DNA of 14,704 nt from Anaerolineales bacterium UBA6663 (GTDB lineage Bacteria > Chloroflexota > Anaerolineae > Anaerolineales > UBA6663), in NCBI GenBank assembly GCA_002455335.1, contig DKKP01000084.1, positions 1-14,704 on the forward strand, given 5' to 3'. This document shows positions 8,794 through 14,704 of the stretch, piece after piece. Numbering within the stretch: the stretch's first letter is position 1; each line of letters opens with the position of its first letter. Below the pieces are notes generated by a model. The model had not been told where the DNA came from and ran no database searches. It was given only the letters and a program-made list of their open reading frames with translations. Both the position numbers and the translations under genes were made by a program.

Positions 8794-9610
8794 GGTACAA
8801 GGCTCCTAAAGCCGTGACATAACCTGGATTGGGCGCGACGTCGAGCGTCACGCCATACAGCCCGCCGACCTTGAGAATCGCATCCTGCAGGGTAGGGAGA
8901 TCGAGCAGCCGGCCGATCAGCAAAATCCGGTTGATCGATTGCGCCCGCGCGGCATTGATGGTGATCAGGCCGATCGTCTGGCCGACCAGGGTCACCAGAC
9001 CGGCGGCGATGTCGGCGCGGCCCGGCTCGAAGGCCTCGCGCCCGATTCGGCCGAAGTTGACGGCTGTGGTGTCGGCATGCAGCAGGCCGATCCCGGCGCC
9101 GACCACGTCGCCCAGTGCCAGATCGACGCCGTTGCGGTCGCCCGTCGCGGCCAGGGCATCGATCGCGCGCGGGTCGGCTGTGCCGAGCAACAGGCGGCCA
9201 AGGACCTGCAGGGTGCCCCCGCCCACGGCCGTGCCGCTGATGTGCGCATATTCGGCCCCGCGCGCCGCGACGGCGGCCGTTCCCGAGCCGCAACTGACGA
9301 CGAGCAGGGGCTCGGCCTCGATCCTGGCTGCGATCTGGCCGCCGCGCCCGATGGCGGCCATCTCACCGACTCGTTCGACTCGGGTCGAGCCCAGGTGATC
9401 GGGCAGTTCGCGGCTGCGTCCTCCGGTGGCTGCCAGAGCCTCGACGTCGGCCAGGGCGACGCCGCCTTCGGCCAGCACGGCCGCCACGCGGGCTTCATCC
9501 GGCACGCCCCGGCTTGGGAGCATCCAATGCCGCAGCGCCCCGTCGGTCTCGACGAGCACGTCGGTGTTGGTGATCCCGAAATCGATAGCGGCGCGCCGGA
9601 TCGTGGGCAT
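8786..9610 (-). CDS. Type II-like pantothenate kinase (Fumble/CoaW family)
   Basis: A 274-residue ASKHA-fold kinase resembling the type II pantothenate kinases that phosphorylate pantothenate, the first step of CoA synthesis. The phosphate-1 loop is AAIDFGITNTD (D10). A glycine-rich region VVSCGSGTAAV lies at about 104-114, and the nucleotide loop SGTAVGGGT at about 125-133 is characteristic of this family. The length is close to that of Staphylococcus CoaW. The start at 9610 fits the fold, and a -10 hexamer lies 6 nt before it. The last residues (HL) and the TGA stop fall in or at the edge of heptad element 3, so the C-terminus may have been reset by the repeat. Activity on pantothenate is inferred from family; other ASKHA sugar or acid kinases remain possible. 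Confidence 0.72.
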   Translation of the reverse strand: MPTIRRAAIDFGITNTDVLVETDGALRHWMLPSRGVPDEARVAAVLAEGGVALADVEALAATGGRSRELPDHLGSTRVERVGEMAAIGRGGQIAARIEAEPLLVVSCGSGTAAVAARGAEYAHISGTAVGGGTLQVLGRLLLGTADPRAIDALAATGDRNGVDLALGDVVGAGIGLLHADTTAVNFGRIGREAFEPGRADIAAGLVTLVGQTIGLITINAARAQSINRILLIGRLLDLPTLQDAILKVGGLYGVTLDVAPNPGYVTALGALYHL

Positions 9611-9616
9611 CCAGTA

Positions 9617-9622
9617 ATTATA
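9617..9622 (-). promoter_or_regulatory. -10 box TATAAT of the pantothenate kinase gene
   Basis: A consensus TATAAT on the minus strand is followed by 6 nt (TACTGG) and then the ATG at 9610. With normal -10 to start-site spacing the transcript would begin at the ATG, giving a leaderless mRNA. A TG lies 2 nt before the box; no clear -35. Confidence 0.6.
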
Positions 9623-9665
9623 ACCAGTGCAAGACATTCGACTGGGCGTCAAGGGAGCGACGTGT

Positions 9666-9727
9666 GCACGGGCACGTTGTCAACGCGGGATGCTCAGCCG
9701 CGGCAAGGCGATGCTGACAACCCGTGC
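9666..9727. other. Imperfect stem-loop between divergent genes
   Basis: GCACGGG (9666-9672) and TTGTCA (9677-9682) pair with TGACAA (9715-9720) and CCCGTGC (9721-9727), 13 pairs with a 4-nt bulge. An inner stem CGCGG (9684-9688)/CCGCG (9698-9702) can also form. It lies upstream of both the pantothenate kinase gene and ftsY. It could be an operator, a leader structure or chance in GC-rich DNA. Confidence 0.4.
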
Positions 9728-9765
9728 TTGAACGCTTGAGCGACCGGGGTCTATATCGGGGATGT

Positions 9766-9837
9766 GAACCGCGAAGACGCGGAGTTCGCAGTGGCACAGG
9801 TTCGATAGACTTTCCGCCCTTCCTATCTGCGCGGTTC
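9766..9837. repeat. Inverted repeat GAACCGCG...CGCGGTTC upstream of ftsY
   Basis: GAACCGCG (9766-9773) and its exact reverse complement (9830-9837) bracket about 56 nt. The inner flanks pair only weakly. It resembles a decayed copy of a dispersed GAACCGCGAAGACGCG-type intergenic palindrome. It lies within the 282-nt gap between the divergent pantothenate kinase and ftsY genes. Confidence 0.45.
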
Positions 9838-9877
9838 GTTCGGGAAAATGTCAGGTGATCGTTTCGCGCAGCAACTG

Positions 9878-9883
9878 TATAAT
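9878..9883 (+). promoter_or_regulatory. -10 box TATAAT of the ftsY-prfB operon
   Basis: A consensus TATAAT lies 9 nt before the ftsY ATG at 9893. The intervening CCTCCAGCT has no Shine-Dalgarno and is in fact its complement. This fits a leaderless or nearly leaderless mRNA. The -35 is weak (GTGATC, 9855-9860). Confidence 0.6.
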
Positions 9884-9892
9884 CCTCCAGCT

Positions 9893-10807
9893 ATGTTCAA
9901 ATCGATCCGAGATTCACTGGCGCGCACCCGCGATGCGGTTTTTGGCCGCGTCGCGTCGCTGCTTGGCCAGAGCGACATCACTGATGACACCTGGGATCAG
10001 CTTGAGATCGCGCTGATCCAGGCTGATATGGGCGCCGTCGTGGCCGACGAGATGCTCACCCGGCTGCGTGCTCGCGCCACAGCCGAGGGCATTGTGCAGG
10101 CCGATCGCCTGCGGGCCGCGCTTCGGCAGGAGCTGCGGGCATTGCTCGGCGAAACCCGCACGGTCAGCTTCGATCACCAACCCACGGTCATCGCCCTGGT
10201 CGGTGTCAACGGCTCGGGCAAAACGACGACCGTGGCCAAGCTGGCGCGGTATCTGCGCGGGCAGGGAAAGAGCGTGATTGCGGCCGCCGCAGACACTTTT
10301 CGGGCCGCGGCGGTCGACCAGCTCCAGGTCTGGGGCGAGCGCCTCGACTTCCCGGTCATCGCCGGGCAGCCGAACGCCGACCCGAGTTCGGTGGCTTACG
10401 ACGCAGCTGCCGCGGCTCAGGCGCGCGGCATCGACGTGCTGATCGTTGACACCGCAGGGCGGCTGCAGAGCAAGTACAATCTCATGGAAGAGTTGCGCAA
10501 GGTGACGCGCGTCATCGGCAAGGCCGTGCCGGGCGCGCCGCACGAAACCTGGCTTGTGCTCGACGCGATCACGGGCCAGAATGCGCTCTCACAGGCCCGC
10601 GGCTTCAAAGACGCCTCGGGCGTCACAGGGGTCGTGTTGACCAAGCTCGATAGCTCGGCCAAGGGCGGCATGGCCTTCGCCATCCGCCGCGAGCTCGGCC
10701 TGCCGATCGTGTTTATCGGCACAGGCGAGCATTTCGAGGATTTCGCGCCGTTCGACGCCGACAAGTTCGTCGCCGGCCTGATCGATGAGCCCGAGGACGG
10801 GCGCTAG
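9893..10807 (+). CDS. ftsY: Signal recognition particle receptor FtsY
   Basis: A 304-residue SRP-family GTPase that docks the SRP-ribosome complex at the inner membrane. The N domain is at about 1-90 and the GTPase G domain follows. G1 is GVNGSGKTT (104-112), G2 DTFRAAA (134-140), G3 DTAGR (186-190), G4 TKLD (250-253) and G5 GTGE (276-279). DTFRAAAVDQL and the GQNAL stretch distinguish it from Ffh, as does the lack of an M domain. The long acidic A domain of E. coli FtsY is absent, as in many bacteria. The ATG at 9893 starts at the conserved first helix; the frame is open back to 9848 but that part holds the -10 box. prfB follows after 32 nt, so the two are probably one operon. Confidence 0.97.
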   Translation: MFKSIRDSLARTRDAVFGRVASLLGQSDITDDTWDQLEIALIQADMGAVVADEMLTRLRARATAEGIVQADRLRAALRQELRALLGETRTVSFDHQPTVIALVGVNGSGKTTTVAKLARYLRGQGKSVIAAAADTFRAAAVDQLQVWGERLDFPVIAGQPNADPSSVAYDAAAAAQARGIDVLIVDTAGRLQSKYNLMEELRKVTRVIGKAVPGAPHETWLVLDAITGQNALSQARGFKDASGVTGVVLTKLDSSAKGGMAFAIRRELGLPIVFIGTGEHFEDFAPFDADKFVAGLIDEPEDGR

Positions 10808-10839
10808 AACCCGCCCTCGCTCGCAAGGAAAGACAACCA

Positions 10840-11926
10840 ATGGAAGACCTGACTGCCCGATTGAACGTCATCGACGAGCGCCTGCATACCCTTCTGGAGC
10901 GTCTTTGACTTACCTGTCAAGGAAGAACGCCTCGCGGACCTCGAAGCCCGTTCGCAAGACCCAAACCTGTGGAGCAACCCTGAGAACGCTCAGCGCACGA
11001 TGCGCGACCTGGCGACGGTGCGCGATGAGTTGAGCCGGTTCAAGAACGCCAGCCAGGGCATCCTCGATGCGCGCGAGTTGGCGGATCTTGACGACGAGAG
11101 TATGCGCCCTGAACTCGAGGGCGAGGTGAAACGGCTCGAAAAACTGGTCCGCGAAATCGAGACAGGCGTGATGCTCTCGGGCTCCTACGACCGAGACGAT
11201 GCCATCTTCACGATCTTCGCCGGGGCGGGCGGCACCGAGTCGCAAGACTGGGTGGGCATGCTCTATCGCATGTACCAGCGCTACTGTGAAGATCATCGCT
11301 TCAAGGTCGAAGTGCTCGACCTGAGCGAGGGCGAAGAAGCGGGGATCAAGTCGGTGACGATGGCGGTCAGCGGCCCGTTCGCCTATGGTCTGCTCAAGGC
11401 CGAGAAGGGAACGCACCGGCTTGTGCGGATCTCGCCCTTCGACTCATCTGCGCGGCGCCACACGTCCTTCGCGTCGGTCGAGGTCTATCCCGAGGTCGAA
11501 GACGTCGGCACGATCGAGATCCCGCCGAGCGAGATCGAGATGGACACCTATCGCGCCAACGGCGCAGGCGGCCAGAACGTCCAGAAGAACGCCACGGCCG
11601 TGCGCATTCGGCACGTCCCGACCGGCCTGATCGTCACCTGCCAGAACGAGCGCTCGCTGACCCAGAACCGCGAAAACGCGATGAAGGTATTGCGTTCCAG
11701 GCTGTTGGCCATCAAAGAAGAAGAGCGCCAGAAAGAGATCAACGCGCTCAAAGGCGGGCGGGTCAAGGCCGAATGGGGCCAGCAGATCCGCTCGTATGTG
11801 CTGCATCCCTACCAGATGGTCAAGGACCACCGCACCGACCACGAGACAAGCCAAACCGACAAGGTCCTCGACGGCGAGCTCGACGAGTTCATCGAGGCCT
11901 TTCTGCAAAGCCAGGTTGGAGCGTAG
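10840..11926 (+). CDS. prfB: Peptide chain release factor 2, with programmed +1 frameshift
   Basis: A 361-residue release factor for UGA and UAA stops, read as two parts: 10840-10905 (22 codons), a skipped T at 10906, and 10907-11926. The first frame ends at TGA 10906-10908; shifting +1 continues as DLPVKEERLADLEARSQDP, which matches the RF2 N-terminal coiled coil. The anticodon-like tripeptide SPF (198-200) marks it as RF2 rather than RF1. The catalytic GGQ is at 243-245 in GAGGQNVQKNATAVR. A Shine-Dalgarno AAGGAA (10825-10830) lies 9 nt before the ATG. A gene caller that ignores the shift would start at the ATG at 11000 and lose the first 53 residues. It lies 32 nt after ftsY. Its stop TAG is inside the repeat at 11919-11995. 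Confidence 0.97.
10896..10909 (+). promoter_or_regulatory. prfB autoregulatory frameshift site
   Basis: The slippery CTT TGA C is at 10903-10909. An internal Shine-Dalgarno-like GGAG (10896-10899) sits 3 nt before it, the same spacing as in E. coli. When RF2 is scarce the ribosome pauses at the UGA and slips +1 to make more RF2. The upstream motif is weaker than the E. coli AGGGGG. Confidence 0.95.
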
Positions 11927-11995
11927 GGCGGGGAGCGTAGAGTGGGGAGCGAGGTGCGGGAAACGAACCCGCCCTACGCTCCCCGTCCTACGCTC
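11919..11995. repeat. 14-bp tandem/inverted repeat between prfB and the exporter gene
   Basis: Three direct copies of a 14-bp unit are GAGCGTAGGGCGGG (11919-11932), GAGCGTAGAGTGGG (11933-11946) and GAGCGAGGTGCGGG (11947-11960). A 7-nt loop AAACGAA (11961-11967) follows. Then come two inverted copies, CCCGCCCTACGCTC (11968-11981) and CCCGTCCTACGCTC (11982-11995). The 22-bp outer arms 11919-11940 and 11974-11995 pair with one mismatch. Both flanking genes stop inside it, each at GCG TAG. It may act as a two-way transcription end, although no T-run follows. Confidence 0.85.
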
Positions 11996-12620
11996 TCTCC
12001 GTCAACGCCAACCTCACCCCCAATCCCACGAACGTCACCGCCGCAAGGCGTTGGATCCAGCGCTGCAGCGTGACCTGCGTACGCAGCCATGCGCCCAGCT
12101 GGCCGGCGAATGCGCCCATCAGGCTGCCGTACGTGATCGTCAGGGATGTGAAGACCAGCCCGTACATCAGAATCTGCAAAGCCTCTGGGCCGGCGCCCGG
12201 CGCCACGAACTGCGGCAAGAAGGCCAGCAGAAACAGCCCGGCCTTTGGGTTCGAGACGCCGACGATGAAGCCCTGCCTGAAGAGGGTGAGGGTCGCGCGG
12301 CTCTCGCCCCCGGGCGCGTGGCCGTCAAAGACGGGCTGGCCGCTCGAGCGCCAGAGTTGGATACCCAGGTACACGAGATAGGCCGCACCCGTGTATTGAA
12401 CGATACGGAAGGCCAGTGCCGATGTCTGCAGCAGGGCAGCCAGGCCAGCGGCGATGGCGAGCACCTGCACGACCAGTCCGAGCGAGTCGGCCAATGCGAA
12501 CACCACACCGGCGCGCCTGCCCTGGGCGATGCCGCGCGCCACGATTGCGATCAGGCTAGGGCCAGGGGCCAGTACCACCGGCACGGCCACGGCGAGGAAG
12601 GCCAAGAGGTGAGGGGGCAT
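11988..12620 (-). CDS. LysE/RhtB family amino acid exporter
   Basis: A 210-residue inner membrane protein of the LysE/RhtB family, which exports amino acids or their derivatives. The signature near the N-terminus is LAPGPSLIAIVARGIAQGRRAG (about residues 17-38). A second family stretch is GFIVGVSNPKAGLFLLAFLPQFV (about 117-139). About six hydrophobic segments are visible, as usual. AGGA lies about 8 nt before the ATG at 12620. The stop lies in the shared repeat at 11919-11995, convergent with prfB. The gene upstream on the same strand is the PNPOx-like gene, 56 nt away. The transported compound cannot be told from sequence. Confidence 0.92.
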   Translation of the reverse strand: MPPHLLAFLAVAVPVVLAPGPSLIAIVARGIAQGRRAGVVFALADSLGLVVQVLAIAAGLAALLQTSALAFRIVQYTGAAYLVYLGIQLWRSSGQPVFDGHAPGGESRATLTLFRQGFIVGVSNPKAGLFLLAFLPQFVAPGAGPEALQILMYGLVFTSLTITYGSLMGAFAGQLGAWLRTQVTLQRWIQRLAAVTFVGLGVRLALTERA

Positions 12621-12663
12621 CGTGAGATCCTGTGGTGGAGGCGATCGACGAGCGACGTAGGGG

Positions 12664-12690
12664 CTAACCTGTGACCTTAGGGCCGTCGCC
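12664..12690. repeat. 27-bp dispersed element, copy B
   Basis: CTAACCTGTGAC, five variable bases, then GGCCGTCGCC. It is the second copy of the element at 6268-6294. On the minus strand it encodes the last residues (GRRP) and supplies the TAA stop of the PNPOx-like gene. Confidence 0.6.
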
Positions 12691-13324
12691 CTTCGGCATG
12701 CTCGTCGTGTCCTCCTACATTTGCATCCGCGATCGGCTTGAAATCGAACTCGAGCCAGCGTGACTCGAGCGCGGGCCAGGCATCGGTTTGTGTGGCGACG
12801 TCGGCCCAGTTTTCCTTTCCGCTCCATTCGTCAATCGTTATGGCATACACGCTTGTGCGCGCCAGAGCCGCTGCGCCGATCGGCATGATCTCGCGGCCGA
12901 CGGCCAGTTGCGGGAAGTACTTGGCCAGCAACCCTTCCAGTGCGCGAACCTGGTCCAGCGAGTCGGTCAGCACGCGCGCTGTGCCGAAGACGATCACCGA
13001 CCGGTATTGCACCGACGCTTCGAGCGGATCGTTGCTGGCCAGGAAGCGACCGTACTCGCTCACCTCAAGGCACACGCCCGTGTGCCGCTCGATGTTGGCG
13101 CGGAGCCGACCCGCGATGTTGGAATGGATGTAGATGGCCTGCCGTTCCTCATCGTACCAATAGCTGGTTGGCGTCTGAAAGACCTGTTCATCCCAACGCG
13201 TGGCCAGATGGGCGATCTCGCCACGCTGCAGCAGGGCTTTGATCCATGCATCGTCGCGTTTGTTTGCCGGCCGGCGCTGACGGCTGGGCGGGCGCCTGGT
13301 CGGATCGTAGAATTCGGTGCTCAC
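12677..13324 (-). CDS. Pyridoxamine 5'-phosphate oxidase-like flavoprotein
   Basis: About 215 residues with a PNPOx-like split beta-barrel, probably binding FMN or another flavin. The region DDAWIKALLQRGEIAHLATRW (about residues 24-44), the IYIHSNIAGRLRANI stretch and the SVIVFGTARVL strand are typical of the NimA-like branch of this superfamily. Substrates there are varied and often unknown, so it should not be called a true PdxH. The start is taken as the GTG at 13324, with GGAG 8 nt before it; the frame is open further upstream, but no ATG there fits and the next internal ATG is far into the domain. The last residues and stop overlap dispersed element copy B. It is divergent from the ABC gene over a 138-nt region. 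Confidence 0.82.
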   Translation of the reverse strand: MSTEFYDPTRRPPSRQRRPANKRDDAWIKALLQRGEIAHLATRWDEQVFQTPTSYWYDEERQAIYIHSNIAGRLRANIERHTGVCLEVSEYGRFLASNDPLEASVQYRSVIVFGTARVLTDSLDQVRALEGLLAKYFPQLAVGREIMPIGAAALARTSVYAITIDEWSGKENWADVATQTDAWPALESRWLEFDFKPIADANVGGHDEHAEGRRP

Positions 13325-13450
13325 TCGGCTCGCTCCTATAACGTCTCGTAACCTGGAATGGCTGCGAGTGTACGTCAGACTACGTGTTGCCGTCGAGCGC
13401 GGCTGCCCTGTTGGCAAGACGCGGGCCGCAACCGGGCTGACTCGAGCGCG

Positions 13451-13456
13451 TATACT
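13451..13456 (+). promoter_or_regulatory. Likely -10 box of the ABC gene
   Basis: TATACT lies 6 nt before the ATG at 13463, with no Shine-Dalgarno between (CAAGAT). This again fits a leaderless mRNA. No clear -35 is seen. Confidence 0.5.
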
Positions 13457-13462
13457 CAAGAT

Positions 13463-14704
13463 ATGACACCCGCACTGTCCGTCAAAAATCTGTCAAAGGC
13501 TTTCGCAAACGTCCACGCGGTACAGGAAGTCAGCTTCGAAGTGGCCCGGGGCGCGATTTTCGGGCTGCTCGGCCCCAACGGGGCCGGGAAAACCACGACG
13601 ATCCGGATGATCATGGATATCCTCAAGCCGGATTCCGGCCAGATCCAGATCCTGGATCACGCGCCCGGTCTGGGGCGCGAGAATATCGGGTATCTGCCCG
13701 AGGAGCGCGGCCTGTATCGAGGCCTGCGCGTGCTTGACACGCTTGTCTATTTCGGCGAGCTCAAGGGTCTGACCACGTCTCGGGCGCGGGAGCGCGCGCT
13801 CGAGTTGCTCGTACGCGTCGAGCTCGATGACCGCGCCAAGTCCAAGGTCCAGGAGTTGTCACGTGGGATGCAGCAGAAGCTGCAACTTGCGGCCACGATC
13901 ATCCATCAGCCCGACCTGGTCATCCTTGATCCGATAGACGATGTCGCCTCGCGCACCCTGCAGGCGCGCTATCAGGCCGCCGGCATCCCGTTCGCGCTCC
14001 TGTGCGACGCCGATGCGGTCGTGATGCACGGCATGGTGCTGCGGCGGCCGCTCAAGCTCGACCAGCTGGTGGCCGTGCTGAACGTGGCAGGCAGCCTGCG
14101 CGACGACACCGAAGTCGTCACCGGTTCCGATGCGGATTTCTACAACGCCGAACTGGGCGACCGCATCCCCACCGGCACGGGGGCACGCATCTGGGATCGC
14201 CCGGAGCACGCCCACGCCGACGTCGTTCCGCCTGCGGCCAGCTCCTCCGCCCCGGACTCCTTCGAACTGCTGGTGCACGGCGATCCGCTGCAGGAGCCGC
14301 CGCCGCCAAAGCCGCTGATCACCCCGGACACGCAGATCGAGGCGCGCCGGCACCCGGAGACGGCGCGCAGCGCGATGCGGCACAACGAAGCCGGCACCCA
14401 CGACGCCAGCCTGCTGGGCGCAACGCCGCTGGAAATCGAACCGCTGGCGCTCGATCCGTCCGGATTCGGCCCGAGCACCACCCGCAGTACCACGCTGGAA
14501 GCCAGCCAGCCCGTGCTGCCGGCGCTGCTGGCCGAAGGCGCCATCCTCAGCCCCACCCGCCTGTCCGGTGAGGGGCTTCCTGACCTGGTGCTGGATCCCA
14601 AGCTGCGCGGCTATTACAGCCAGGCCGATCTTCAGGATCTCGCCCCCTACGTCCACGCCAACGGAACCCGCGTCCAGTCGGCGCGGATCGTCGGATCGGA
14701 GCTG
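13463..14704 (+). CDS. ABC transporter ATPase N-terminus joined in frame to unrelated sequence; open at window end
   Basis: The frame is open for 414 codons to the window edge. Residues 1-156 are an ABC ATPase of the NatA/ABC-2 exporter type: Walker A GPNGAGKTT (37-45), the IGYLPEERGLY region (75-85), signature LSRGMQQ (132-138) and the Walker B strand LVILD (152-156). The family should then read E-P-F-S-G-L-D with the catalytic Glu, followed by the H-loop and a C-terminal DUF4162-like part. Instead residue 157 is Pro, and the following 258 residues have no ABC features. As read, the protein could not hydrolyse ATP normally. A chimeric assembly join is the leading explanation; a real rearrangement is possible. 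The start is supported by the -10 box at 13451-13456. Confidence 0.8.
   Translation, partial: MTPALSVKNLSKAFANVHAVQEVSFEVARGAIFGLLGPNGAGKTTTIRMIMDILKPDSGQIQILDHAPGLGRENIGYLPEERGLYRGLRVLDTLVYFGELKGLTTSRARERALELLVRVELDDRAKSKVQELSRGMQQKLQLAATIIHQPDLVILDPIDDVASRTLQARYQAAGIPFALLCDADAVVMHGMVLRRPLKLDQLVAVLNVAGSLRDDTEVVTGSDADFYNAELGDRIPTGTGARIWDRPEHAHADVVPPAASSSAPDSFELLVHGDPLQEPPPPKPLITPDTQIEARRHPETARSAMRHNEAGTHDASLLGATPLEIEPLALDPSGFGPSTTRSTTLEASQPVLPALLAEGAILSPTRLSGEGLPDLVLDPKLRGYYSQADLQDLAPYVHANGTRVQSARIVGSEL
13931..14704 (+). other. Foreign coding segment, receiver-like then Pro/Ala-rich, no stop in window
   Basis: From 13931 the frame reads as coding (strong G/C third positions, no stop) but is unrelated to ABC ATPases. 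The first 60 or so residues look like the second half of a response-regulator receiver-like domain: an Asp after a hydrophobic strand, the strand IPFALLCDADAV, and RRPLKLDQLVAVLN in the place of the usual KP-plus-last-helix. Then comes a long Pro/Ala/Ser-rich stretch and a part with LVLDPKLRGYYSQADLQDLAPYV. By my hand count, CTG is about 74% of leucine codons here (23 of 31) against about 48% (11 of 23) in the ABC part. This suggests another, perhaps proteobacterial, genome. I do not recognise the gene. Confidence 0.6.

Noticed and set aside
10840..10908. prfB as a broken gene because of the in-frame TGA
   Set aside because: The TGA is part of the known CTTTGAC frameshift site with a nearby Shine-Dalgarno-like motif, and the shifted frame gives a full RF2.
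13463..14704. A genuine new ABC-receiver fusion protein
   Set aside because: The ATPase is cut before its catalytic Glu and the receiver-like part is missing its first half. Codon use changes at the join. A chimeric join explains all three more simply, so it is reported as a finding but not as a new system.

Overview
The window is high-GC bacterial chromosome with ordinary housekeeping genes. It carries small structured repeats between genes and one abrupt break near the right end. The organism is probably a free-living, high-GC, non-proteobacterial species. I lean towards Chloroflexota (Anaerolineae-like). The reasons are the FadN-type order of the beta-oxidation fusion (dehydrogenase first, hydratase second), the GATTTGC heptad arrays next to start codons, and the many likely leaderless genes. 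This placement is an inference; there is no rRNA or other strong marker in the window.

Layout. 1-4264 (+): a beta-oxidation operon, fadN (hydroxyacyl-CoA dehydrogenase/enoyl-CoA hydratase), fadA (thiolase) and a GNAT acetyltransferase. A heptad-repeat hairpin lies just before fadN and before fadA. 4314-6190 (-): a MoaD-MoaE fusion (molybdopterin synthase in one chain) followed by Zn-ribbon threonine synthase. 6314-7276 (+): a leucine-rich-repeat protein with twelve exact 23-residue repeats. 7273-9610 (-): a type II-like pantothenate kinase, a polyprenyl-phosphate-type glycosyltransferase and MoaC, with a third heptad element between the first two. 9893-11926 (+): ftsY and prfB; prfB needs the classical +1 programmed frameshift at CTTTGAC. 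11988-13324 (-): a LysE/RhtB exporter and a PNPOx-like flavoprotein. 13463-end (+): an ABC ATPase that stops matching its family immediately after Walker B.

How the genes work together. fadN and fadA together perform the last three steps of fatty acid beta-oxidation. MoaC and the MoaD-MoaE fusion cover two successive stages of molybdenum cofactor synthesis, although the LRR gene lies between them. FtsY (membrane targeting of ribosomes) and RF2 (termination) form a translation-related operon.

Expression signals. Five genes that open a transcription unit (moaD-moaE, LRR, pantothenate kinase, ftsY, ABC) have a -10-like hexamer 6-9 nt before the ATG and no Shine-Dalgarno sequence, which suggests leaderless mRNAs. 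Genes inside operons such as fadA and prfB have a Shine-Dalgarno sequence. No gap between genes exceeds 300 bases; the longest (9611-9892) holds two back-to-back promoters and two inverted repeats.

Most notable. At about 13930 the ABC ATPase runs in frame into about 770 bp of unrelated coding sequence with different codon use, probably a chimeric assembly join. Other points are a family of heptad hairpin elements, a 14-bp tandem/inverted repeat that supplies the stop codons of both prfB and the exporter, and a MoaD-MoaE fusion that buries the MoaD Gly-Gly end. I see no defence system, CRISPR array, transposase, phage gene or tRNA, and nothing I can defend as a wholly new multi-gene system.
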